From the NCBI GenBank assembly GCA_031769625.1, contig JAUIMM010000519.1, positions 1,545,501 through 1,609,500 on the forward strand: DNA of 64,000 bases. The letters are read 5' to 3'. Positions 9,897-22,004 of this stretch are shown piece after piece (positions within the stretch are counted from its first letter, which is position 1; every line of letters begins with the position of its first letter). The position numbers and the translations under genes are program-made. This DNA is from Taudactylus pleione (Eukaryota; Chordata; Amphibia; Anura; Myobatrachidae). The notes below the pieces were generated by a model. That model ran no database searches and had not been told where the DNA came from. It saw nothing but the letters and a program-made list of their open reading frames with translations.

Positions 9897-9899
9897 TTT

Positions 9900-10712
9900 G
9901 TGTGGTAGTCATATTATAGTGTAGACTAGTCGCACAATAGCGTCATTTTTATTTTTGCGGTTTTGTGTATCAGTCGCATTATTGTGTATGCGACTAGGCA
10001 CACAATAGTGTACACGTGCATCCGGTAATACTGGTTAACCCCTTTAAATTGCAACTGCCAAATTTAAGTAAAAGTTTTTCTGCGCAGGAAACAAAAAGGT
10101 GTATGAATGTATGCTTGTAATAAATAGGTCACTGTCTGTTAGGCCTGGAGTAACTCAGTAGGTGTCTGATTAGGCAGGAAAAACTACTGGGACAGTGTAC
10201 AGAGCAGGTACATTGTGGCAGACGGGAGAAAACCGTAGGTTCCCATGAGTCGGGAATACGAAAGTTGGCTTTCGTTCGGCCCCTCAGAGTGATCGCAAAA
10301 TCCATTGATCAGTTATGTTCTCTGGGCAATGTGATTAGACCACACGGTTGGGTAGACCGTGATTGTGACGGGGGGCATGGGGAGTGATATCACGGGAAAG
10401 GGTAAGCATTATTGGAACAATTACATGCTACCAGTGGAGAGTAACTCAAAAAGGGTGAGCTAGAGTAGTGCTAGGCAGTATTTGGCTCCACATTGTGCAC
10501 GCTGTCCATAACGACTAGCGGGCCGGTTGTACACAACGGGCAGGAGTGCATACACGTTAGCTCTGAATCGTGTACAAGCGAGCGGTGAAGCTTGGTTGAA
10601 TTTGCCGCAAGCAGGGTAGATTGCAATGGGCAGGTATTTTGCTCCTCATTGTGCAAGCTGACCGAAATGGCTAGCGTGGTCGGCAGGCATAACAGGAGGG
10701 AGTGCGTACACT
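9900..10712 (+). other. Putative leader of the LTR-like element
   Basis: Non-coding stretch between the MITE and the possible Gag start. It has phrases such as GCACAATAGCGTC repeated with variation near 9931-10010, but no gene or known motif. I place it in the leader by position only. Confidence 0.35.
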
Positions 10713-10772
10713 TTGGCTCGTAAATTCGTGTACCGGTCGACATTATCTAAGCGGAGTTTAGCGTTTTCCCAG

Positions 10773-11066
10773 ATGGGTGCTAGGCAGTCGCTTGTCATGG
10801 TCGACGATAGGCTGCTCATGGAAGGACAGACAGGGTCGGCAAGACATATAATGTACACTAAGTATGGAACGCATCCAACTGCGTACTGTAATATATGGGT
10901 TAAGATGACCGAGGTATGTTTGAAGCCTTTCCCTAAAATTGGCAGTTTCGATTTTGAGGTGCTAAATAATTTAAGAGATAGAATATGTGTAGTCAAATCC
11001 CTGAAGACACGTGTAAAATACAATGACTGTTTAAATTGTGGCAGCACGAGGGAAACATGTGGTTGA
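10773..11066 (+). pseudogene. Possible N-terminal Gag fragment of the LTR-like element
   Basis: A 97-codon frame opens at an ATG giving Met-Gly-Ala-Arg-Gln-Ser. A Gly at position 2 followed by a Ser at position 6 is the usual myristoylation signal of retroviral matrix proteins. It lies in the sense direction about 1.1 kb inside the 5' repeat once the MITE is discounted, where Gag would start. Against this, the rest of the peptide matches nothing I recognise, it ends in a stop after a Cys-Leu-Asn-Cys phrase, and no downstream capsid or pol frame follows. It may be a chance frame. Confidence 0.3.
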
Positions 11067-14000
11067 GTGGCGCGAACGCGACTCAAAACAGCGTCGTGTG
11101 CGCGCCTCATGGGAACGCGCACACACCATAAGTGGCATGCACGCGACGCAAGATAGCGCAAGCGTACTTCTATCGCCCTATGCAATGGAAGTACAGCCAA
11201 TGTAAAATAATAATAAAAATGTAACAAGTATTATTTTTTTTCCCGTGTTAAGGCACTTTCAGGTAAGGTTACTGAAGAAGAAAAATTAACCCACTGTAAA
11301 ATCAGCCATGACTGAAATTGGTGAGATTAATGTATAAAAAGTAATGGTTTAAGCAAAATAATTTATCATTGCTATAAAAGAGCAATTATTAACATTTTAG
11401 ATACTTAGGTGGTTTCATGATTTTGTAATGTACTGTATTAATCAGTGTGCATTTCAGGAAAGTAAGATGTCTTTGTTTACAGTAAATATTGGGATTGGGA
11501 ATTCAATTCAGAATAGTTACTATATGCTAATAAGAACAGGTATTTTTGCCTTGAAACTTCTTAGAAGTCTAGACAGATTATTTTGTTGTGTTTATCAGAT
11601 TTACTTTGAGCTAGTATTAACAAAAAATTGGGATTCTAAATTACAATAGAATGTTAACATAAGTTATAAGGTGGCCGTCTCAATAATTATAACCTTATTT
11701 ATGTTAATTTTTCTCTATTTTTGAAGAAATGGTAATCAAAGGAATCTTGTATTAACCCTGTCTGTGCTGCCTATATCATATAGGCCACCCGGCAGCATAT
11801 CTGCAGTGAAAATTGGGCATTAAAGTCACACATGTACAATGCTTGTTTTAAAGTACTAGGGGAATTCATAAGTAATGGCAGCCAACGCAGATATGACTAA
11901 TTTTTATATATTTGAAGCAAATGAATGTAGCTGGAAATTCATATTTTTAGTGATTATAAAATAATTTTACATACTAGAATGCAATATATTGAAGGATAGT
12001 TCCAATGTGGGGTGTTCTGAGAATGTCACAAACATTATAACTGGCACATTTTTAAGATGTTTGTAAGGATTTAGGACCCTCTGTTGTTCTCAATGTCTGA
12101 TTGTGAACACCAGTGGGGGGTGGTTGACACACAATCTGGGAAAATAGGGATCTGTGTAATACAGGGCATTACTGAACACACAGAAGTATTGAGGTTTATT
12201 TGTGCTCGCAGGATCTTGGTTTTCCGTGAGGAGGTTTGTACGTGCAGCATATGAAAGTTGTTTTTTTTTGTGCATAAGTTTATATGTGCTCATCTGTGTG
12301 CAGTTTATATGTACTTCTGAAAATTTCCTTGTAGGTACAGCAGTTTATAGATTTATTTCAGATTAAGAAATTCAGTTCTGAGTGAGTCATGACATGTGGT
12401 GTGTTATATTGTATTATCTGTGTATTAGATCGCATGTAAAACACACATTACCTTGCAGTTATAACTGAGTATGGTTTGAATGCTGAAATATGCATAGTAC
12501 ATTGTTTAAGATGATCAGGTTACTGGATGTGTCTTGTCAAGGAAATAAGGGCAGGTATGGACCCTGTGGAAGCGGACAGGGTTAACTCATAGGAAGCTTT
12601 GATTGCTATACACATATAGTGCAGCGAGGACGACCTGGTGTCGGGGGTCTGTAAGTGGTACAGGATAAAAGAAAGCTGTAGAGAAAAGTTAGCAATGTTA
12701 AGAGATATAAGATGCTTAAGAATATCTGAGATGTAGCGGGGAAGCGATTGTTGTTGTTATGTAAGATATTCTGTTGTTTTAACCCTAACCCTTATTTCCT
12801 ACAGAGACATGCCTTTGATAGTTGATTGCACGGGTAATGCATTTAGCGACGTGGTAAGAATGGAGCAATGGGGGACCACTGGAGGTTTTTTGTACCCCTA
12901 TGGTCCAGTCTGACCCTGTATACTGGCCATAACTCAGATACATATGGATTTCTGTAAAAAGAATAAGGAACTCGTCAAGGGAGGTATTTGTGTTTAACCA
13001 ATTCATTCAATCCTGTAAGTTATATAGGTAACACCGATGTGAAGCTTAGAATCAGGTAATGTATTGCTAAGCAGGGTGTTATTAATTGGATCATATGGCA
13101 CGTTTACAATGAGCCCTGTAATAATCGTTCTATATAAATTGGTAAGCAGAATGGAGTTGTAAACAAGGTAAAAATGGCTAATTTAATTTAAGACACCACA
13201 GAATAATTATATTTCTATAGGTAAACAGGTCATGTGCTAAGTATAGATGACTGCAGGAAATATGATTTGTAAATGGCAATATACGAAATATTATAGATAG
13301 TGGGAAACAATGTGATATGCGTAATGTTGGACATGAGATATTCCTTAGAAGTAGAGATATCATATGAAAAGCAGAGGTAAGGAAATCTAGGTTTGTCATT
13401 TCTGTAGTACATAAGGAGACGTCTTTATGTTTTCTGATTAATGGATTTAACTTTTATGCTTATAACAATGTTTACGGTATATGCCATTGTTCTCAATACT
13501 GTGTACAGATAAAAGTATAATAATGTATATCGGCGAGAAGGGCATTCTAAAATTGCATAGTGGTGATAAGTAAGTATTGCAACCCCTGACCAAATTCATA
13601 GGAATTGGAAGATAGATGTACAAGGTTTGGTTTGTAGGATATTGGAAAGATTAATAACTAAACATAAAGTGTATATCTCATGACGTAATGTATGTGTTAA
13701 ATGACATCGAAGCTGTTATAAGTGGTAACAATTCATACGGAATGGTTTTAGAGATCTCCAGTGATTGTTGGTAGCAGATACAAACGTGATATCTTTGTGT
13801 ATGTATATCCCTGTAAAACCTAGTTAAATTGTGATGTAAGTATTATGGATAACCAAAGGGTGGAGGTTTCATCCACCAGAACAGTAGGATTGTCATAGAT
13901 CATAAAAATATGCATATGATCGTACTGTTTTGAAAGTGTTGTAGTGACAATAACTCACCGGAATGTAAGTTTTTCTCAAAAACACCTGTTGTAATTTTGC

Positions 14001-15706
14001 TGTTTTATCTCTTGTGACCAGTAGTGACACTCACATGTCCTAGGAGGAGTAGTAGTGGAAGGGAAAATATACATCCACTTCCTAGCAGAGGTAGTAAGGC
14101 CTGCAATTACTAGGGGTTTTCAAAGAGAAAAATACATTTAAGATTGTTCCAAAATTGGTCTTATATTTAAAAAGGTTTCACAGGATAATTTTCTGTTATT
14201 GCTAAATGAACTGGGTATATCTATTAACAGTTTGTATGTCTAGAATAGATAAGAATTAGTTACATTTTGACATACATGTATGATGTATACTAACATTTCT
14301 TTCTAGTTCCCCGGAACATCGGAATACAGGTCAAAGTGTATTTAGAATTTCCTAGATTAGGGATAATTGTTTGGAGATTTTCATAAAAAGTGAGAAAGGA
14401 AAAGGCATTGTAGGATGTTGACTGCCACCTAGTGGAGAAAACGAGTTAAAGTTGAGTCTGTAAACATTCGTCAATGTCAATAAGTTGTGTTTTTTTTTGG
14501 AAACTCCAATATGGAGCAGACAAAATTCTAAATTGTCACAGTGGGGGGGAGGGACTACTAACGCTCGAAGAATCTGTTTTTCGTCCATGTAGGCAAATCA
14601 TGTCAACAGCAGGATATCTGAAGCCTGCAGACCTGATCGGGTGGAAGACGTCAGATTGGGTAGGAAAGATGGAGACATTCTAGAGGACTGATATCTCAAA
14701 TTTCCTATTCTAGATGCTGACAAGGCCCAACTGCAGACAGATGATATTCCTGGTAGATGACGAGGATAACCGGACGAGACACAGATTGAAATAATCGGAA
14801 TCTAGATCATCCAGAAGTGTGCCCTCACCCCATTGGGCGAAGACAACATAATAAGAACAATCATAAGTTTTTTTTTCATTTTTAGAACTATAAAAATTAT
14901 ATTGTTATGATTCTCTCCAAATTGAATTCTCTCTTTTACCACCTGTATGATCAACCCACATTAACACATACGCTAATATAGTGAAGGATTGCATTACAAC
15001 TCCGACATTGAATATGCCTACAGATAATAATATGTGAACAGGCAAAGTCATGTACAATAATAATTATTGTAAATGTTCCTTTAAACATCCTAGATAATGT
15101 AATCTAATTTCCCCAGACTTCCTTTATAGGTTCGATGAGATCCCACATCCTACCCATGGCGCGGTATAGATCCGCTGCATGCGTATAAGGGTTGCTCTAC
15201 CCTCTTGAAATGCATTATTAATGGTTCAATGACCGACTTGTGTCACACCGTTTAGAACATTGAATAATAAATTATTATGCATGACTGGAAAGGTTAACAT
15301 CAGAATATGATAGTTTTATGTTTACTATCAAAGGGTGGGCTGTTGAAGTCAGATGATTGGATATGATCGCTTGCAATTATTATCTGACGATTTAGTCATC
15401 TATGGTCTGATGACGAATTGCTTGGATGCTACTCTGCGTCAGCGCAATTACGATATGCACAAATATATATTTATATCACTCCAAGGTTTAGTCAGAGTGT
15501 GGAAAACAGGTTTAATGTGTATGTCTGTGGGTGTTTGCATATGTTTTGAGAGACTCCGCATACTGATACAATACGCCTGTAATAAATAATTAAAAATGTA
15601 ACAGTCAAAATGCAAGGTTGGGAATCATTGTCGGGAACCTGCAGATCGTTAACAATTGTATACCTTTTTGTTCAGTGCTGTTTTGGTTCATAGGAACTGA
15701 CACCTA
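11067..15706. other. Long AT-rich stretch without recognisable genes
   Basis: No open frame longer than about 85 codons and no conserved motif was found on either strand in 4.6 kb. It lies between the two direct repeats, so it may be decayed interior of the LTR-like element. A purine-rich TCAAAGGGTGGGC run followed by TGTTGAAG near 15329-15348, and AATAAA near 15580, could mark an internal LTR-like boundary, but I found no partner copy. Confidence 0.4.
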
Positions 15707-15937
15707 CGGCCAAATGTAATAGGGTGAGAGTTTAGAAAATGTGAGAGTTTAGCAGTAAACTCTCACATTGGTCGAAATTTATCTTCAAAATGGGAAAACA
15801 TCTGGATGAGATTTTAAATCGTGAGAGTTTTCTAAGTCTAAAAAAACATGCAAGTTCGCTCTACTTTACATTGGCAAAGTTTAAAAAGTGTCAGAAACTC
15901 TCACTTTTCTAAACTCTCACCCTATTACATTTGGCCC
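15707..15937. mobile_element. 231-bp MITE with near-perfect terminal inverted repeats
   Basis: The left end reads GGCCAAATGTAATAGGGTGA followed by GAGTTTAGAAA, and the right end is its exact reverse complement over about 30 bases. CTA flanks both sides. The 3-bp duplication suggests PIF/Harbinger. The motif GTGAGAGTTT recurs inside in both directions. No coding capacity. Confidence 0.8.
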
Positions 15938-16030
15938 CTATACTCTAATTAAGTGGAGAGGGGCCTGTCGCAAGCTACCAGACAAGGTGGCAACAGCAAA
16001 CAGCTGGAGGTCTCCCACTGCTTAGAAATT

Positions 16031-16222
16031 ATGAGATATGGTAAGAACTTACCCTTGTTATCTCTATTTCTACGAAGTCCATAGGGTTCCACAGGATACC
16101 TTGGGGGTATAGGCGTGACGTCAGTCATCGGGCACCAAAGAGTTAAGCTTTCAGCCTCCCAGGATGCACTAGGTCCCCCTCCTATACCCCGCCCCCGAGC
16201 CAAGGCACCTCAGTTAGTTACC
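16031..16222 (-). repeat. DIRS copy 1, 3' inverted terminal repeat
   Basis: Starts ATGAGATATGGTAAGAACTT. The shared part contains TCCACAGGATACCTTGGGG, CTCCCAGGATGCACTAGGTC and GAGCCAAGGCACC, all found inverted at 21818-21975. GGTAAGAACTTACC at the outer edge is itself a small palindrome. Confidence 0.9.
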
Positions 16223-16363
16223 AAGCCATAGGCCGGAGGAGGAGAAGGAAGAGAGAGAAAAAAGATCTGGACACACACAAAAATCACATTCTCACCAGAG
16301 GGAGACGGAAAAACCGGTGACCAGAGCAAAGCCCATTTGCAGCACAGTGCGACAGGGCGGGAG

Positions 16364-16476
16364 TCCTGTGGAACCCTATGGACTTCGTAGAAATAGAGAT
16401 AACAAGGGTAAGTTCTTACCATATCTCATATTTTCTACTTCAGGGTCCATAGGGTATCCACAGGATACCTTGGGGA
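16364..16476 (-). other. DIRS copy 1, internal complementary region
   Basis: The first part is the reverse complement of the left terminus (GGAACCCTATGGACTTCG through CTTACCATATCTCAT). The second part, from ATTTTCTACTTCAGGG to CAGGATACCTTGGGG, is the reverse complement of the right terminus. The two are fused at ATCTCAT/ATTTTC, exactly as a joined-end copy should look. It lies just beyond the recombinase stop codon. Confidence 0.9.
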
Positions 16477-16495
16477 TGTCCCAAAGCAGTATCCT

Positions 16496-17979
16496 TTAAG
16501 GGTGGGGACGCTCCTGTGCAGAAAGGAGAATCCGCCGCCCGAAGGAAGCATCCTGAGAGGCGAAGGTGTCAAACCTGTAATACCTCACGAAGGTATGGAC
16601 AGAGGACCACGTAGCAGCCTTGCAGATCTGGACTGCAGAGGCACCACGTCGAGCTGCCCACGAAGGACCCACAGACCTAGTGGAATGAGCCTTCAGAGAA
16701 GGAGGAACCGGTAGGCCTTCATGAAGATAAGCTTCAGAAATAGCCATATGGATCCAGGCTGCCAAAGTTTGCTTTGAGGCAGGCCAACCCTTTTTACGGA
16801 AGCCATAGTGGACAAACAAAGCGTCCGACACGAAGAAGTGCGGTCAACATAAGTCCTTAAGGCCTGCACAACATCCAAAGAGGCCTCACCCACGGAAAGA
16901 CCCGGTGAGTTAAAGGCCGGAACAACGATTTCCTCGTTAACATGAAACTGGGAAACAACTTTGGGAAGAAACTCGGGCCGAGTGCGGAGCACTGCCCTGT
17001 TCCCATGAAAAACCAAGAAAGGTGGTCTACAAGAAAGAGCCCCTCAATCAGAAACACGTCTGGCCGAAGCAATAGCCAGAAGGAAAACAGTCTTAGCTGT
17101 TAGCCATTTAAGATCCACTGAGCCCAGTGGTTCAAACGGCGGTCCTTGGAGAGCCCTCAGGACCACGGCCAAATCCCAAGGCGCCACAGGTGGAACAAAG
17201 GGCGGCTGAATGCGGAAAACACCTTGCATAAAGGTGCGCACATCTGGGATTGTAGCAATCCTACGGTGAAACCAGACAGACAGGGCCGAAACCTGTACCT
17301 TCAAAGAAGCAAGGCGAAGCCCATGATCTAGTCCCGCTTGTAGGAAGGCGAGAATCCGAGACAGACGAAACTCCAGCGGTGCATAACCTCTCGGTCGACA
17401 CCACTGGAAGAACGTATGCCACACGCGATGGTATATCCTCGCGGAAGACGGTTTCCGAGCTCGCAACATGGTACGCACTACAGAGCTGGAAAACCCCCGG
17501 GACCTCAGCATGGCCGTCGCAACAGCCACGCCATCAAAGACAGCCGAGTCAGGTCCGGGTGAAGGCAAGGACCCTGAGACAGAAGGTCCGGTCGTAGCGG
17601 CAACCGCAGAGGACTGTCCACGGACAGACCCTGAAGGTCTGAGAACCAGTGCCGTCTGGGCCACGCGGGAGCTATCAACAGGAGCGTCCCTCCTTCCTGT
17701 TTGAATTTCTGGATTACCCGTGGAAGAAGGGAGACCGGAGGGAACAGGTATGCGAACCGGAACGTCAACCGGACGGACAGAGCATCCACCAGAGACGCCC
17801 CTACGTCTCTTGTGCGAGACCCGTACACCGGCAACTTGTTGTTGTGCCGGGACGCCATGAGGTCGATCTCTGGAAGACCCCATCTGTCCACCAGCAGTTG
17901 AAAAACGTCCGGGTGCAGGGACCATTCCCCGGATGAACGTCCTGGCGACTGGGAACAACTGGGAACATCCTGGGAACAT
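16496..17979 (-). pseudogene. DIRS tyrosine recombinase, copy 1 (broken)
   Basis: Tyrosine recombinases of DIRS elements integrate the circular DNA intermediate by a Arg-His-Arg-Tyr mechanism. The N-terminal part is open from 17979 to 17044 and holds the conserved WHTFFQWCRPRGY and SARRVSD phrases, the latter with the first catalytic Arg. A TGA then interrupts. The C-terminal part resumes in pieces at 17016-16693 and 16831-16496 with AHSTR (His and second Arg), a Trp block and FVRYY (catalytic Tyr). The intact relative in DIRS copy 2 shows the expected layout. The 3' end abuts the internal complementary region. Confidence 0.85.
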
Positions 17980-19648
17980 CCGCCTCCCAATTTAGCACTC
18001 CCGGGATGAAGACCGCTGATATGGCCGGAAGATTGCGCTCCGCCCATACCAGGATCCGAGAGACCTCCACGAGAGCTGCCCGACTTCGGGTTCCTCCTTG
18101 CCTGTTTATGTAGGCCACGGTGGTAGCGTTGTCCGACTGGACCTGTACCGGATGACCCTGGAGAACCCGATGTGCCTGCTGGAGAGCATTGAAGACCGCA
18201 CGGAGTTCCAAGATATTGATTGGAAGCTCTGTTTCTGTCGGCGTCCACCTGCCCTGGAACAAGTGTGGACCCGAAACTGCTCCCCAGACCCGAAGACTGG
18301 CATCCGTTGTCAACAGGACCCAATTTGGAACCCAGAACGGACGTCCCCCGCTGAGATGGGTCGTCTGTAACCACCAGGCAAGGGACAGGCGAACCTCTGG
18401 GGTGAGCACAATTGTCTGGGACTGAGACTGCGGCAGCCCGTTCCACTTGGACAGAATCAGGTGCTGCAGAGGTCTAGAGTGAAACTGGGCATATTCCACC
18501 ATGTCGAACACCGACACCATGGAGCCCAGTAACCTCATCGCCGAGTGTAGAGACACCCGGCGACTGAGCAGACAACTGCGCACCCTCGACTGTAAAGCAG
18601 AGATCTTTTCCTCCGTCACGAAGATCCTCTGCTGTTCCGAGTCCAATAAGGCTCCAAGGTGCAGAATCCTCCGAGACGGAATTAGAGTGGACTTCTGCCA
18701 GTTGATTATCCAGCCGTGCCGTTGCAGTAGCGCAATGGTCAGGTCCAAGTGGCGTAGAAGGCGCTCTGGAGATCCTGCCACCAATAAAAGGTTGTCCAAG
18801 TACGGCAACATGCGGACTCCCTGCAGCCGCAGAGAAGCCGCCATGACCGCCATCACCTTGGTGAACACACGTGGTGCTGTCGCCAGGCCAAAAGGTAACG
18901 CCCGAAACTGGAAGTGGTCGCTGCGGATTGCAAACCTGAGGAACTGTTGATGGCGCAAAAGAATAGGGACATGCAGGTAAGCGTCCTGTATGTCCAATGA
19001 CACCATGTAGTCCCCAGGTTCCAGCGCCAGAATGATGGACCGTAGGGTCTCCATCCAAAACTTCGGTACCCGCAAAGACCTGTTGAGAGCTTTGAGGTTG
19101 AGAATCGGACAATACGACCCATTGGGTTTCTGTACCAAAAAAAGATTTGAATAGAAATCCTGGCCCCTCTGGGAGAATGGAACAGGCACTATAACTCCAG
19201 CCTGGAGCATAGTGTGCAATACCTTCCGCAGCACCGTAGCCTTGTTCCGGTCTGATGGTAGACCCGTGGTGAAGAATCGAGCCGGGGGTCTGTGCCGGAA
19301 GGAGAGGGCGTACCCGTGGGAGACCACCTCGAGAACCCAAGTGTCTGTCGTAGTGACCGACCAACACTGGGTGAACTGCAGCAGGCGGCCTCCCACTTTG
19401 GGATCCCCCAAAGGGAGGCCCGGACCGTCAGGCCGCAGGCTTGTCATCTGGCTTGGGGGCCAGACGTCTGGTACTCCATGCCTGCTTCCGGGGCTTGGCT
19501 GATTTCTTAGTGACAGCCTGTCGAGGAAAAGACTGTGGTTTGGGCCTGTCCTGGGCCCTAGATGACCGAAAGGACGATGGTCCAGAACCAGAAGGAGCAG
19601 CGGCCGACGGGAGACAAGCCGATTTGGCTGCCGCCAGCGTGGCCACAA
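17801..19648 (-). pseudogene. DIRS reverse transcriptase/RNase H, copy 1 (YLDN active site)
   Basis: A 615-codon open frame, overlapping the Gag-like frame and opening with TTG rather than ATG. RT motifs are seen in order: NLFLVQKPNGSY near residues 168-179, the first catalytic Asp in VSLDIQDAYLHVP (219), LPFGLATAP near 251-259, and YLDN at 283-286, where families normally have YLDD. RNase H follows with TTDAS (Asp449), LEL (Glu481), QSDN (Asp506) and NWEAD (Asp557). After NWEAD a short GGGAAC-type duplication shifts the frame, and the true C-terminus continues in another frame (18446-17505). The Asp-to-Asn change should abolish polymerisation. Confidence 0.88.
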
Positions 19649-20792
19649 TCTTATCCAGATCCGGACCGAAGAGAACTTCTCCGGTAAATGGCAACGCCTC
19701 CAGACCCCTTTTGGAATCTGCGTCCGCCTTCCAGGATCGCAGCCACAAGGTGCGACGAGCAGCCACCGCTGCTGAAGAAATTCTAGACACCAGAGTACTA
19801 ATGTCTAAGGCCGCCTCGTTGATATAAGTGGCCGAATCACGGAGATTACCAATCAACTCCGCCTGTTCGGCCGGACAGTCGGAATCAAAAGATGCCTATA
19901 ATGAATCCGCCCAGCGCTCCATCGCTCTGGCAACCCAGCAAATGGCCATAGCCGGTCGTGCTGCCCCCGCCCGCAAGGGAATAAGCAGACTTCAGGCAGA
20001 TCTCCACCTTGCGGTCCGTAGCATCCTTAAGGGAGGACATGGATGGCATCGGCAATGTGGCACTACGGACAAGACGGGTCACGTGAGAATCCACCTGTGG
20101 AGGGGATTCCCACTTTGCAAAATAATTATCCGCGAACGGATAAGCCACCGCCAGGCGCCTCTGCGGCTGGTATCTTTTGCCAGGCTGTTTCCACGCCTCC
20201 TCTAAATGGTCCACTAACTGACCTGAAAGAGGAAAGACTGTGGCATCGCCCTTCACATCTTTAAAAAAGGCGTACTTAGATTTAGCCGCTGGGGGAACTT
20301 CATCCTCAATCACCAAGGCTGTGCGGACTGCCCGAATAAGTCCAGGAATATATACCTTGGACTTAGCGTCAGCGTCCTTAGTATGGAGAGGTTCCTGATC
20401 GTAAGGATCCAGAATCTCCCCATCATCAGACGTCCCCTCGTCATCCTCATAAGGAGCCGACAGAGACGCTACCGGCCGTTTATGTGGCCGGATCACAGAC
20501 TCCCCTTGCAACACATCCGACAAGTGCTGTACAGAACTCGTCAGGGAGTTAACCCACGCCGGCTCCTGAGAAACCGGGAGCGGGGAAATAGGGAGACTGT
20601 GGGGTACCACCAATTGTCGTGGGAAACCCTGAATGATGGGACACCACTGACTGATGGGACAAACCCATCGGTGTAAACGCGGGTTGCGGAGCTAACTGGC
20701 CCACTAAGGTTGTAAGCGCCTGAGCGAAACAAGCCCAGGGCGGCTCCTGTACCGGTGCTGTAACCGTAAAAGGCTGCGCCATGGACAAACAC
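19428..20792 (-). pseudogene. DIRS Gag-like protein, copy 1 (split)
   Basis: The region upstream of RT in element order is covered by frames 20792-20541, 20613-19885 and 19856-19428. They contain SGQLVDHLEEAWKQPGKRYQ, PLPSMS-like helices and a Pro/Ser/Lys-rich basic tail ending KPDDKPAA. The same blocks occur in DIRS copy 2 (45416-44359), which shows they are one protein. Breaks between the pieces are frameshifts. Function is inferred from position; no zinc knuckle is visible. Confidence 0.7.
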
Positions 20793-21817
20793 TGCCGGCA
20801 GAGGCCCTCCGCGCTACCCTCCCCCTCCGCTAACGGTACTTTACACGTAGTACACTGTAGCCGGAGAGGAAAATCACTTTCAGATATGATGGCACCAAGT
20901 ATGTGACCCCTCTCACCAATTATATATCAAATAGGCGAGAGACCACCCTACAGCACCGCACCGCAAGGGCTTAGCAGAAAGAACAGGGATAGTAATAAAG
21001 CTGACAGTTTAGAAGAAAAGTTACAGGCAGCAGCGCTAGCACAGTCACATACAATGCAAAGAAATATCAATTCCTGCACTAACAGCGCTGATCAATCAAC
21101 TACGCAGACACAGGGCCTGGTAGGACACAGCGCAGCATACACAGACCTGACCCAAATCGGAGGAGAGGTATGCGGGGGGGACCCAGACCACGATGCTTCC
21201 GTCCAGGCTTCCAGCAGCGTTCACCATGCGTTCAGAGGAAGATGGCCGCCGAGGAGCAGAGAGGAGGCTGGCCTGGGGGAGGAGCGCTGCCACAGGACCA
21301 GTCGGCAGCGTGCAGAGAGGACTGTGTGCAGCAGGGAGGCGCCGGCTGTGAGACAGGGGAGGCGCGCTCCCCTGGCATGCATTTAACCCCTGGGACGCCG
21401 CAGCGCTACCGCTCTGCTGCGGTCCGCTGTCCCAGGGGGCAGTGGAAGCGCAGGTTTGTCGCCTGGCTCCATGCTGCAGCCAGTCCCCAGGGAGCCCCCT
21501 GCCTGGGAACTCAGGACCATGTGATCAGCGGGGACCCACCGCGGGACCCCGCTGCTTACCTTTGTCCCCCTTGAATCCGGCTATGGTCCGGAACATCTGG
21601 GGTCACCGCTAGCTGTGACCCCAGATGCTCACCAGCATCCCCGGATCGGTACCGGCGTTCTGGTACCGGCAGGGGTGTAGGGAAGACAGCATGGACGTCA
21701 GGACTGACTGTCCATGCTGTACATCCAGATGTGCAGCCACAGCTGCATAGAAGAAAGCTTCAGGGGCTCTTCTAGCCCCCACTCCGACAGGTGCACCCGA
21801 CTCCGGCCAGGCACCAA
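20793..21817 (-). other. DIRS copy 1, 5' leader between terminal repeat and Gag
   Basis: GC-rich leader with no convincing frame. The segment GACACAGGGCCTGGTAGGAC near 21115 is the uninterrupted counterpart of the site where a MITE sits in DIRS copy 2. Confidence 0.6.
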
Positions 21818-21975
21818 ACTAAACTGGGGTGCCTTGGCTCGGGGGCAGGGTATAGGAGGGGGACCTAGTGCATCCTGGGAGGCTGAAAGCTTAACTCTTT
21901 GGTGCCCGATGACTGACATTACACCTATACCCCAAGGTATCCTGTGGATACCCTATGGACCCTTAAGTAGAAATA
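21818..21975 (-). repeat. DIRS copy 1, 5' inverted terminal repeat
   Basis: Contains GGTGCCTTGGCTCGGGGGCA, CCTAGTGCATCCTGGGAGGC and CCCAAGGTATCCTGTGGATA, inverted relative to 16031-16222, and ends in the CTTAAGTAGAAAT terminus. Confidence 0.9.
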
Positions 21976-22004
21976 AACCTTTATTTACAACTTAGAATTT
22001 GTAT

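Larger units (their letters stand above)
16031..21975 (-). mobile_element. DIRS retrotransposon, copy 1 (complete structure, decayed genes)
   Basis: Read on the minus strand the order is terminal repeat, Gag-like frame, reverse transcriptase/RNase H, tyrosine recombinase, internal complementary region, terminal repeat. The termini are inverted (16031-16222 and 21818-21975). A region at 16364-16476 is complementary to the extreme ends of both termini joined together, the hallmark of DIRS elements, which replicate through a circle and integrate by tyrosine recombinase. DIRS elements make no target duplication, and none is seen. The left terminus has about 37 extra bases missing from the right. 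Several frames are broken. Confidence 0.92.

Noticed and set aside
17146..17936. Plus-strand frames across the DIRS recombinase region
   Set aside because: Shadows of the minus-strand coding frames, without motifs.
18474..19367. 297-codon minus-strand frame overlapping the DIRS reverse transcriptase
   Set aside because: Alternate-frame shadow; the motifs are in the 19648-17801 frame.
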